Origin: SLFH01 sp050486265
Lineage (GTDB): Bacteria; Planctomycetota; Phycisphaerae; Phycisphaerales; UBA1924
DNA length: 64,000 nt
Direction: 5' to 3'
Assembly (NCBI GenBank): GCA_050486265.1
Contig: JBJHCY010000001.1
Span: 62,001 to 126,000, forward strand
Shown: in pieces, positions 56,701 to 63,590 of the stretch
How the letters are laid out: each line of letters starts with the position of its first letter
How positions within the stretch are numbered: the first letter of the stretch is position 1
Notes under the pieces: generated by a model
What the model saw: the letters and a program-made list of their open reading frames with translations, nothing else
Databases searched by the model: none
Told to the model about the DNA's origin: nothing
Made by a program: the position numbers and the translations under genes

Positions 56701-58697
56701 TGCAGGTAGAGCTCACCAATGCGGCGGATGCAAGCACGGGCGGCGGGGGTGTCGAAGCGGACGCCCCTGAACTGCGGATCGGGCAGGCGCGTCAAGCGAT
56801 TAGCGCGGAGCAGGCCGAAGTAGCCCGTCGCGGAATCGGTGCTTTGCTTCTCGTCCGTCGGCGCGCTCACGGACTGGGTCTCAAGCTCGGTGCCTTCGAG
56901 CGATTCGCGATGGCGTTCGATGAGCTTCAACGCTTCGCGTCGCTTCCGCTTGGCCTTGGCGAGTTCGTCGGCGACCTCAAGACCCGCGGCTTTCTGTTTG
57001 ATGTTCTTGGATTCGAGGAGAGTTGATGCGGCGGCGAGCGCTTGCTTGTCGTCGAGCTTCATCAGCCGACCGATCGCCCCCTTCCGGAAAGCGGGGCTTG
57101 TCCGGGTGAGCTTGGCGATCAGCAACTCCGCCTCGTCCGGTTCGGCCGGGGTGTTGGCAAGCGCTTCGAATGCGATCTCGCAGACGCTCTGTGACGGGGC
57201 TTGGGCGAGCCGGATGAAAAAATCTCGGATCTCGCCCTTGGCCGGCTTGGGATCGACGATTGTGGAGTAATCTCGCTTGCTCTGCTTTCCCTTGATCAAG
57301 TCGCGCACAAACTCGCGAAGATCCCACGGATCGAGCGAATCGGCGTAGGGCAGCATTCGCAGCGGCTCTTTGCCTGAGAGCTTCATCATCAGCTCGACCA
57401 CGGGGCGGCGCTTCTCGGATATCTCAGCCCAAGGCCAGACCAGCGGCTCGTGCTTGCCGCGTTTCTTGGTGATCTGGTCGTGCACCACGCCCAGCGCGTC
57501 GAACAGAGCCGGGTCCGCGGCATCGAGGTTGAGCTCGGCCAGCCGACTCACGATCCGCATCCTGACGCGGGCGTCGGGCTCGCCATGGATCAGCCGCTTG
57601 GAGAGCGCATCGGCGGACTCGGGGAAGAGCGCGAGCGCGTGGAGCGTCTCGACCGCGATGAACCGGTGTTCGACCGAAGGGCTCGAAAGCAGCGTGCGGG
57701 CGTGGGCGGCGGCGCCGGCCGCGTCGGTCACGCCGAGCGTCCAGAGCGCGGCGTGCGCCTCGTAGGCTTCACCGCTGGCGATGGCCTCGTTCCGTGCGGA
57801 TTCGTCCGACAGATAGCGGTGCGTTCGTTCGAGGCCCTTGTGGACCTCCCGCGACGCGGACGCGTGCCACAGGGCGTCGAACCAGAAGTTGTACCTGCCG
57901 ACCATCGATGAGAATCTGGCGAAGTTCTGCTCGATCAGAAAGCCGAGCAATCGGCACAGCACCGGCGGCGGCGCGTAGACGATCCCAGAGAGCACGGCGT
58001 CGCGGAGGCCCTCCTGGCGCTGGGCGCCGAGCAAAAGGCCTTCGACAAGTTCGATGTCTTCGGGCACGGGTGAATGGAGGAGGGCCGCGACGCCGGTGCC
58101 GCAGATCCGGCCGATCTCGTGCTCGCCGCGCATCGACAACCTGAGCACCTCGCGGGTCGCCTCGGCCTCGGGGTCTGTATCCGAGACGATGCTCGAAAGG
58201 AGCTGGAGCACCGGACCCGCGCTGAGTGTCCAGTCGCCGTCATCGACGATGTGGGCGATCCACGCCGCGACGGTGGGGCCGTCGGGGTCGAGGCCTTTGA
58301 GACGGTCGGAAACATGCACGAGAAACCGGGCCCGCTGCATCTGGTGCGTCATGGTGTGGCCCGGCGCTCGGAACGGCTTCTGATTGTCGAAGCACATGGC
58401 GTAGGGCGCGCCGTCGCACTGTTCCATCGCCTCGTGGATCCGTTCTCCGAGCTTGGGGAACACCATGTCCCAGAACTTGCGCCCGGCATCGCCCTTCAGG
58501 GATTGAGCGATCGGTTCGGCCTCGTTATAGATCCTCAGCAGGCGCTCGTCGGTAATGTTGCGTCGCATCCAGAACACGGCCTGCAACTGCGAGGGCTTGA
58601 CCCGCAGCAGCTTGGCCATCGAGCGGATCTGCTTTTCGCTCCAGCCCCGGACCCGCATGCCTTTGAGTTCATCGCGCAGCTTCTCGTCATACACCAT
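53751..58697 (-). CDS. Giant DUF4132-type protein
   Basis: 1648 aa, AGGAG about 8 nt before the ATG. No signal peptide. The first 900 residues look like alpha-helical HEAT-type repeats (LFDALGVVHDQ, SPAFRKGAIGRLMKLDDKQA, ALEAFANTP-like units). The C-terminal half carries the DUF4132 hallmark blocks: TPAQLREMAGHPVLRPMLER with LVFVGG, then LAHALDLYQRGDWTQWQRDC, then VQPFKQIFREIYPRTESELA, then VARYTGHQVQPGKTLALLKG RGW-type text. E. coli members include the poorly understood YehI/MolR group. It is the second gene of a two-gene unit behind a small Ubl-like protein, 29 nt apart. Function unknown. Confidence 0.85.
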   Translation of the reverse strand: MVYDEKLRDELKGMRVRGWSEKQIRSMAKLLRVKPSQLQAVFWMRRNITDERLLRIYNEAEPIAQSLKGDAGRKFWDMVFPKLGERIHEAMEQCDGAPYAMCFDNQKPFRAPGHTMTHQMQRARFLVHVSDRLKGLDPDGPTVAAWIAHIVDDGDWTLSAGPVLQLLSSIVSDTDPEAEATREVLRLSMRGEHEIGRICGTGVAALLHSPVPEDIELVEGLLLGAQRQEGLRDAVLSGIVYAPPPVLCRLLGFLIEQNFARFSSMVGRYNFWFDALWHASASREVHKGLERTHRYLSDESARNEAIASGEAYEAHAALWTLGVTDAAGAAAHARTLLSSPSVEHRFIAVETLHALALFPESADALSKRLIHGEPDARVRMRIVSRLAELNLDAADPALFDALGVVHDQITKKRGKHEPLVWPWAEISEKRRPVVELMMKLSGKEPLRMLPYADSLDPWDLREFVRDLIKGKQSKRDYSTIVDPKPAKGEIRDFFIRLAQAPSQSVCEIAFEALANTPAEPDEAELLIAKLTRTSPAFRKGAIGRLMKLDDKQALAAASTLLESKNIKQKAAGLEVADELAKAKRKRREALKLIERHRESLEGTELETQSVSAPTDEKQSTDSATGYFGLLRANRLTRLPDPQFRGVRFDTPAARACIRRIGELYLQHAETQVTYRSFEGQKKEILSEIGWQFPNPKFEDDPRTEAIRDMPLAEVWLDWLDNRSDEERDPDGLELLRASHWPFLAKELKQHLALPESSRELNSARSIVRHILEWMFVIEAPKGSAQLILDMLEDTLSDDRPSMKAAPDDLKATCCILRSTAAEMALDIFRSPVIEWSEEEKCRFALLNMIRMRNGAGQDRTAPPLKAFVVAHDHGKLNDDDFIYYLLTRSRKRPTKSAYYYRESAELGECTALRPPPELATRPKLLDIVRRVRDRIVEVELGRGELVGEATQAASNLASSGGAANLFKLAAALGKDSMVRTYQWGEPTRKYSFSRLIRVSWPEQDDTPERFAELQKQHKLSRKRLLEIAVFAPQWARSVEHTLGLPGLEEAVWWIHAHTKGSGDWSQSDLRDRWASLIAERTPVEADALEEGAVDVAWFGRMFDAIGREGWDELQRPARFASSSGGHKRAQLFASALLGETPAADLEERITHNRDKAAVMALGLVPLPADPEKARAESLRRYQILQEFKRQSNQFGMQRRASEGKAVSIAMQNLARTAGHRDPQHLEWAMEAEAVRDLAEGPVSVTEGEVTVTLSIDDEGSPELSIVKGEKPLKSVPAKLRKNEQISTLRSRVTDLRRQKSRMRLSLEAAMCRGDRFTPAQLREMAGHPVLRPMLERLVFVGGAGDEAGAGETLIGYPAEGGRVLCDHKGAIEPIGKNDTLRLAHALDLYQRGDWTQWQRDCLTAERVQPFKQIFREIYPRTESELAEEGVVARYTGHQVQPGKTLALLKGRGWVASYEDGLRRVFLEEGVIAELWADSMIFTPGWVEDPVLEGVRFCRKGDYQTLPASKVPPRVFSETMRDIDLVVSVAHAGGVDPEASASTVEMRAALLRETAALLGLGNITIEDRYAFIDGGLARYALHLGSANTSIPPGRSLVIVAVPGQHRGRLFLPFADDDPKTAEVMSKALLLARDAEIKDPSILAQIKAKA

Positions 58698-58726
58698 CGC
58701 CCCGACTCCTCATCCTTCGCGGGCCT

Positions 58727-59251
58727 TTACATCCCCGCGAGAAAGGTCAGTTTCACGAACACCAGCGTGCTGTCGTCACGCAGGTACACCGGTTCATCAA
58801 GTTCGCGTCGTTCCTCGCCGTCGATGACCACCAGGTACAACCCGTCCTCGAAAGCCTGGAGGGCGACCGCCACGGCTTCTTCGGCCTCGTCCCAGGCTTC
58901 GGTCTCGTCCCTGTCCCCGTCCGGGCCTGCGCCCTCGTCCCCACCCGGCCCGCCGGATTTCCTGCCGGCCTCGTCGAGCTCCCGCCTGGCCTCGATGTTC
59001 TGCGAGGCCCCGGGGGCGACTTTGCCCTTGGCCGCGTCGCGTTCGATCTGGCGGGCCGAGAGGACGCGGTCGAAGCGACGGGCCTCCTCGCGTTTGCAGA
59101 AGGCGGCGTGCTGCTGGCGCACGATGTGCTCGATCAGGTCGCGCAGCTCGATCCCGCCGTCGCCGTCTTCGAGCCCCTCGGGCGGAGGAACGCCGAAGTC
59201 GTCCAGCAGCGGCCGGCGTTTCCCGATCGTCCTCGTCGAAACCGTCAGCAT
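58727..59251 (-). CDS. Small protein with split MoaD/ThiS-like (ubiquitin-fold) pattern
   Basis: 174 aa, first gene of the unit with the DUF4132-type protein. The N-terminus reads as a beta-hairpin then helix (MLTVSTRTIGKR, then IELRDLIEHIVRQQ). A charged Gly/Asp/Glu-rich segment (about 75-120) follows. The C-terminus (LYLVVIDGEERRELDEPVYL, then DSTLVFVKLTFLAGM) parallels the last strands of MoaD/ThiS, which read like VNG...LxDGDxVxFxxxVAGG. So it could be a beta-grasp protein with an insertion. It ends in Gly-Met rather than the Gly-Gly needed for adenylation. The start is the first Met after a good promoter. Confidence 0.7.
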   Translation of the reverse strand: MLTVSTRTIGKRRPLLDDFGVPPPEGLEDGDGGIELRDLIEHIVRQQHAAFCKREEARRFDRVLSARQIERDAAKGKVAPGASQNIEARRELDEAGRKSGGPGGDEGAGPDGDRDETEAWDEAEEAVAVALQAFEDGLYLVVIDGEERRELDEPVYLRDDSTLVFVKLTFLAGM

Positions 59252-59328
59252 CGCTCGCCCCGGAGGGGTCCGCCCGGATCGGCTCGGCGCCCACGCGCCA
59301 GCCCGCCCGACCCTCGCGGCCGCCGCGG

Positions 59329-59356
59329 AGCATAACAGATCCCTGCTGGCGTGCAA
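59329..59356 (-). promoter_or_regulatory. Promoter TTGCAC-16-TATGCT for the Ubl-like/DUF4132 unit
   Basis: Minus strand: TTGCAC (plus-strand 59351-59356), 16-nt spacer, TATGCT (59329-59334). The expected transcription start is near 59322, which leaves a leader of about 70 nt and excludes starts further upstream. Confidence 0.6.
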
Positions 59357-59388
59357 GGGCCCGGGAATCGGGGGATGGGCGGCCGGGG

Positions 59389-60654
59389 CTACCGCTGGGG
59401 CGCCGCCATGTCGCGGAGCTCGTTGCGACGGATGAACCGTTCGAGACAGCGGAGGTCTTTGTTGTCGACAACCCCGTCGCCGTTGACATCCACCGGTGAT
59501 GCGATCCAGGCGTAGAGGTCTTCGATGTCGACGACGCCGTCGGCGTTGATGTCGCCGGCCCGGTCGACGACGCGTTCGACCTCGTCCTGAACATCGGCGA
59601 TGAAGTCGCGCAGCACGGCGTTGGATTGGCGGACGAAGAAGACGCCCGCGACGCCGCGCCGCGTGTCCAGCCAGGGCGTCGTGCCGAAGAGCCCCGGGCT
59701 TGTGAGTCGCATGTCGGGCCGGTCCGGATGGACCTTCACGCGCCAGAGCCCGATGCCGTAGTCGACCTCGTCGAACCGGTTCCAGTTGGCGTACGGGCTG
59801 CTTGCGACGGGGACGCCGAAGGTCTGGTCGGCGAGCATCTCGGCGACGCTCTGTTCGCTGAGGATGCGAATGCCGTCGATCTCGCCCCCGGAGATGAGCA
59901 TGTCGAGCACGCGCATGTACTCACGCGCCGTCGATCGAGCGCCGCCGGCGATGCGCGGGTTGTCGTGGGGCCCGCTCGCCGGATCGCCGATCACGGCGAA
60001 CTCCATCGAGTCCAGCCCGAGCGGCCCGGTCAGGCGCTGCTGAAAGAGTTCGTTCCAGCTCCGTCCGGACGCGACCTCGGCCGCGGCGCCCGCGGCGTGC
60101 ATCGACGAGCCGCCGTAGAAGAAGTTCGTGCCCGGCGCGACGGGCGCGCCCAGCGGCCCGGTCTGCCAGTCGGTGTCGACGAGGGAGTCGGCGCACTGGC
60201 GGAGGGTGGTCGTCGCGTCGCCGAGGCACGCGCCGCTGCCGGCCATCCCGCCGGTCAGCGAGAACGCCTGGCGGAAGGTCATGTTCCGCTTGACAGGCTG
60301 GTCGTAGGCGGGCAGGTAGTCGCTGATCCGCTCGTCGAGCCCGATCGTCCCGTCGTCGACCAGCGACATGATCACCACGCCCGAGAGCAGCTTGGTCGCC
60401 GAGGCGAGGTCGGCGACGGTCTGCGGCGTAAACACACCGAAGTGCCGCTCGTACACGATCCGGCCCTCGAACGAAACGATCAGCGAACACCCCGTCAGGG
60501 TCGGGCGTGCGGCGACCTCGTTCTCGATCATCTGCGTTACGCCCGAGAAGTCGAATACACAGGCCCAATCGGGAGGCGATGCGGCCGCCCCCGCCGAGCC
60601 CATCGCCGCGAGCACCGCCCAAGCTCCGACCGCCGCCGATTTCTGTCTCCGCAT
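59389..60654 (-). CDS. Secreted serine hydrolase (class C beta-lactamase fold) with type I dockerin
   Basis: 421 aa, GGGAG 7 nt before the ATG. Signal peptide (SAAVGAWAVLAAMGSAGAAA). Beta-lactamase/penicillin-binding-protein-like fold: nucleophile SxxK in LASATKLLSGVVIM, then LDERISDYLPAYDQPV and FSLTGGMAGSGAC. The second motif (YxN) reads YGGSS, so the usual Asn is missing. The C-terminal 55 residues form a classical two-repeat dockerin (DINADGVVDIEDLYAW, DVNGDGVVDNKDL). Unlike the GC-type modules it does not end in Gly-Cys. Substrate unknown. Confidence 0.85.
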   Translation of the reverse strand: MRRQKSAAVGAWAVLAAMGSAGAAASPPDWACVFDFSGVTQMIENEVAARPTLTGCSLIVSFEGRIVYERHFGVFTPQTVADLASATKLLSGVVIMSLVDDGTIGLDERISDYLPAYDQPVKRNMTFRQAFSLTGGMAGSGACLGDATTTLRQCADSLVDTDWQTGPLGAPVAPGTNFFYGGSSMHAAGAAAEVASGRSWNELFQQRLTGPLGLDSMEFAVIGDPASGPHDNPRIAGGARSTAREYMRVLDMLISGGEIDGIRILSEQSVAEMLADQTFGVPVASSPYANWNRFDEVDYGIGLWRVKVHPDRPDMRLTSPGLFGTTPWLDTRRGVAGVFFVRQSNAVLRDFIADVQDEVERVVDRAGDINADGVVDIEDLYAWIASPVDVNGDGVVDNKDLRCLERFIRRNELRDMAAPQR

Positions 60655-60743
60655 CGCCTGGCTCCCGTGGCTCGCCGAGTTCGAGGATCGAACGCTTGCG
60701 GGCGATTGTTGATTGCACGCACAAGGAGGATGATCTCGGGCGT

Positions 60744-60771
60744 TTGACTTCTTGGGCGGGCCGGGGATGAT
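60744..60771 (+). promoter_or_regulatory. Predicted his operon promoter (TTGACT-16-GATGAT)
   Basis: TTGACT (60744-60749), 16-nt spacer, GATGAT (60766-60771). Transcription would start at about 60778-60781, at or just before the leader-peptide ATG. Confidence 0.5.
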
Positions 60772-60780
60772 CTTTCCTCA

Positions 60781-60840
60781 ATGACAGCCGTCGCCTTCCA
60801 TCATGGCCACCATCATCATCCCGATATCGGGAACCGGTGA
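60781..60840 (+). CDS. hisL: Histidine operon leader peptide
   Basis: A complete 19-codon frame reads MTAVAFHHGHHHHPDIGNR and ends in TGA. Six of seven consecutive residues are His (HHGHHHH), the hallmark of his attenuation, where ribosome stalling at His codons reports histidyl-tRNA supply. It lies 149 nt upstream of hisG, and an intrinsic terminator follows 40 nt after its stop. There is no Shine-Dalgarno, but the ATG is about 9 nt after the -10 box, so it would be read leaderless. The second half contains the perfect palindrome CCCGATATCGGG (60820-60831). Confidence 0.85.
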   Translation: MTAVAFHHGHHHHPDIGNR

Positions 60841-60880
60841 GGGTGCGTCGCGGCTGAGTCCAGCAACGAAAGTCCCCGCA

Positions 60881-60909
60881 AACGCCGGCTCCCGAGGCCG
60901 GCGTTTTTT
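60881..60909 (+). terminator. Attenuator terminator of the his operon
   Basis: AACGCCGGC (60881-60889) pairs perfectly with GCCGGCGTT (60897-60905) across a 7-nt loop and runs into TTTTTT. It lies between the leader peptide and hisG, so it can end transcription before the structural genes. I could not settle the competing antiterminator pairing by eye. Confidence 0.85.
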
Positions 60910-60988
60910 CGTGCCGTTCCGGATCTTCCGGGGCGGGCGCGAGGGCCGGCCCCGGTGAGCCTCAAGAGCAACCCCGGAGCCGAACACG

Positions 60989-61858
60989 ATGCCCGACACA
61001 ACCCGCCCTCTCCGTCTCGCCCTGCCCAAGGGGCGGATGCACGACGCGGTGATCGACCTGCTCGCCGACGCGGGCGTGCAGGTCCGCGCCACCTCGCGCG
61101 GATACCGCCCCGCGATCTCAATCCCCGATACGGAAGTCAAGATCCTCAAGCCGCACAACACGGTGCAGATGCTCGCCGCCGGCGTGCGCGACATCGGGTT
61201 CGCCGGCGCCGACTGGGTCAGCGAGTTCGGGGCCGAACTCGTCGAGCTGCTCGACACTGGGCTCGACCCGGTGCGGCTGGTCGCCGCGGCTCCCGAAGCC
61301 CTGCTCGAAAACGGGCGCCTGCCAAGAAAGCCGCTCCGCATCGCCACCGAGTATGTCCGCTTGACAGCACGATGGATCGCAAAGACGGGGATCGAGGCGG
61401 AAGTCATCCGCTCCTACGGCGCCACCGAGGTCTTCCCGCCCGAAGACGCCGACCTCATCGTCGACAACACCGCCACCGGCTCGACGCTCGCGGCCAACGA
61501 CCTGACCATCATCGATGAACTGATGCGTTCGTCAACACGCCTCTACGCCTGCGCCGGAGCGATGGAACGCCCGGAGACGCGCGAGCGGATCGAGGCGTTC
61601 GTCACGCTCCTGCGCTCGGTGCTCGATGCCCGGTCACGCGTGATGCTGGAGGTCAACGCGCCCGAGGCGACGCTGAACGCCGTGATCGACGCGCTGCCCG
61701 CGATGCGCCGCCCGACGGTCAGCCCGCTGCACGGGGGCGATGGTTTCGCGGTGCGTGCCGCCGTGCCGAGGGCCAGGCTCGCGGCGCTGATCCCGGAGCT
61801 CAAGCTCCGCGGCGCGACCGACATCGTCGTCACCCAGCCCAGGCAGATCGTGCCGTGA
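60989..61858 (+). CDS. hisG: ATP phosphoribosyltransferase, long (HisG_L) form
   Basis: First step of histidine synthesis: ATP plus PRPP gives phosphoribosyl-ATP. 289 aa, the long form that carries its own C-terminal regulatory (histidine feedback) domain, so HisZ is not needed. Landmarks: RLALPKGRMHDAVIDLLADA, AGVRDIGFAGADWVSEFG, RIATEYVRLTARWI, and the PRPP-type segment DADLIVDNTATGSTLAANDL. C-terminal domain: ATLNAVIDALPAMRRPTVSP. GGAG lies 9 nt before the ATG. First structural gene behind the attenuator. Confidence 0.96.
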   Translation: MPDTTRPLRLALPKGRMHDAVIDLLADAGVQVRATSRGYRPAISIPDTEVKILKPHNTVQMLAAGVRDIGFAGADWVSEFGAELVELLDTGLDPVRLVAAAPEALLENGRLPRKPLRIATEYVRLTARWIAKTGIEAEVIRSYGATEVFPPEDADLIVDNTATGSTLAANDLTIIDELMRSSTRLYACAGAMERPETRERIEAFVTLLRSVLDARSRVMLEVNAPEATLNAVIDALPAMRRPTVSPLHGGDGFAVRAAVPRARLAALIPELKLRGATDIVVTQPRQIVP

Positions 61859-62988
61859 GCCCCGAAGCGAAGCCGCACACGCCGACCGAGCACGCCATGA
61901 CGACAAAGCCGTCCGTCCCGATCACGCCCGCCTCGCGCCTCCGCGGCGTCTGCGCCTACAGCCCCCCGGCCCACGCCCCGGGCGTCGATCTCTTCCTCGA
62001 CGCCAACGAGGTTCCCGACGCGCCGATCGACGACCTCCGCGAGGCGTTCATGCTCGTGCCCGACGACGCGGTGCGCCGTTACCCCGACGCGTCGGGGCTC
62101 GAACGCATGATCGCCGAGCGTGCGGGGATCGATCCTCGCGCCGTGCTCGTCACCGGCGGCGCCGACGACGGGATCGACCGGCTCATGCGTGCGGTGCTCG
62201 AGCCCGGCCGGCGTCTTGCCGCCTTCACGCCCTCGTTCGAGATGATCCCGCGCGGGGCGAAGCTCGCCGGCGCCGAGACCGACCTCACGCCGTGGCTCGA
62301 AGGTCCCGCGCCGATCGACGCGCTGCTCGACGGCCTGACCGACGCGACGGGCGCGATCGCCGCCGTCAGCCCGAACAACCCGACAGGCCTCACGCTGACT
62401 ACGGCCGACTGGGACCGCCTGTCTGAGGCCGCGGCCTCGCGCGGGCGCCTCCTCATCGCCGACCTCGCGTACGCCGAGTTCGCCGACGAAGACCCGGCGC
62501 CGATGCTCGTGTCGCGTCCGAACACGGTCGTGCTCAAGACGCTCTCGAAGGCGTGGGAGATGGCGGGGCTCCGTGTCGGGATGATGCTCGGCGACCGGGG
62601 CGTGATCGAGCTTGCACGAACCGCGGGAAACCCGTACGCGTGCAGCGCCCTGTCGATCGCGCTGGCCGAGGCGAGGCTGCGACGGGGCGAGGGCGCGATC
62701 GAACAGACTGTCGAATCGGTCCGCGCGTTCCGCGGGGTTCTGGCCGAGCGACTTCGTTCATTCGGCGCACGGGTGACGCCCTCGCAGGCGAACTTCGTGC
62801 TCGCGCGGTTCGATGACCCGGCTCGCGTGCAACGCGATCTCGAACGAAGCGGCATCGCCGTCCGCGCCTTCCCGGGACGCGAGTATCTCGACGACGCCCT
62901 CCGGATCACCTGCCCGACAACCCCGCACAACCAGCAACGCCTGCTCGACGCGTTCGAAGGAGCGCTCGGCGCCGGAGCCAAGCCATGA
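61855..62988 (+). CDS. hisC: Histidinol-phosphate aminotransferase
   Basis: Converts imidazole-acetol phosphate and glutamate to histidinol phosphate. 377 aa if the GTG overlapping the hisG stop (GTGA) is used; an ATG at 61897 is an alternative start, and neither has a strong ribosome binding site. Fold-type I landmarks: VDLFLDANEVPDAP, RRYPDASGLERMIAERAG, VLVTGGADDGIDRLMRAV, SPNNPTGLTLT, IADLAYAEFAD, and the PLP lysine in LKTLSKAWEMAGLRVG. Overlaps hisB by 4 nt. Confidence 0.93.
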   Translation: MSPEAKPHTPTEHAMTTKPSVPITPASRLRGVCAYSPPAHAPGVDLFLDANEVPDAPIDDLREAFMLVPDDAVRRYPDASGLERMIAERAGIDPRAVLVTGGADDGIDRLMRAVLEPGRRLAAFTPSFEMIPRGAKLAGAETDLTPWLEGPAPIDALLDGLTDATGAIAAVSPNNPTGLTLTTADWDRLSEAAASRGRLLIADLAYAEFADEDPAPMLVSRPNTVVLKTLSKAWEMAGLRVGMMLGDRGVIELARTAGNPYACSALSIALAEARLRRGEGAIEQTVESVRAFRGVLAERLRSFGARVTPSQANFVLARFDDPARVQRDLERSGIAVRAFPGREYLDDALRITCPTTPHNQQRLLDAFEGALGAGAKP

Positions 62989-63590
62989 ACAATCCACCCC
63001 CGCGCACCGCCGAAGTCTCGCGCAAAACGAAAGAGACCGAGATCGCCTGCCGCCTGTCGCTCGACGGCTGCGGCCAGGTCGAAGTCTCGACCGGCCTCGG
63101 CTTCTTCGACCACATGCTCAGCGCGATGTGCACCCACGCCCGCTTCGACCTCTCGCTCGAATGCAAGGGCGATCTCGATGTCGACGACCACCACACCATC
63201 GAAGACTGCGCCATCGTCCTCGGGCGGGCGGTCGACAAGGCTCTCGGCGAGCGTCGCGGCATCGAGCGCTTCGCCTCCGCCTACGCGCCCCTCGACGAGG
63301 CCCTCGCCCGGTGCGTGATCGATCTCGACGGTCGGGGCTCGGCCTCGATCGACCTCCAACTCGTCCGCCCGACCATCGGCGCCGGACGCGGGCAGGTCGC
63401 CTGCGAGAACCTGACGCACTTCTTCCGATCGTTGGCGACCTCGACCCGCGCCTCGCTGCATGTCGATGTGCTCAAAGGCGACAACGACCACCACCGCGCA
63501 GAAGCCGCGTTCAAAGCAACCGCCCTCGCCCTCCGCCAGAGCGTCCATCTCACTGGAACATCGGTGCCGAGCACCAAGGGGGTGCTCTGA
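62985..63590 (+). CDS. hisB: Imidazoleglycerol-phosphate dehydratase
   Basis: Dehydrates imidazole glycerol phosphate to imidazole-acetol phosphate; mono-functional (no phosphatase domain). 201 aa. Manganese-binding and catalytic motifs are clear: STGLGFFDHMLSAMCTHARF, DDHHTIEDCAIVLGRAV and GDNDHHRAEAAFKATALALR. The ATG overlaps the hisC stop (ATGA). The hisH gene starts at the last base of its own stop codon, so translation is coupled through the operon. Confidence 0.96.
   Translation: MNNPPPRTAEVSRKTKETEIACRLSLDGCGQVEVSTGLGFFDHMLSAMCTHARFDLSLECKGDLDVDDHHTIEDCAIVLGRAVDKALGERRGIERFASAYAPLDEALARCVIDLDGRGSASIDLQLVRPTIGAGRGQVACENLTHFFRSLATSTRASLHVDVLKGDNDHHRAEAAFKATALALRQSVHLTGTSVPSTKGVL

Noticed and set aside
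60723..60747. AAGGAGG next to an ATG as a start upstream of the his leader
   Set aside because: The ATG follows the site with no spacing and the frame is only five codons long. It also lies upstream of the predicted transcription start.
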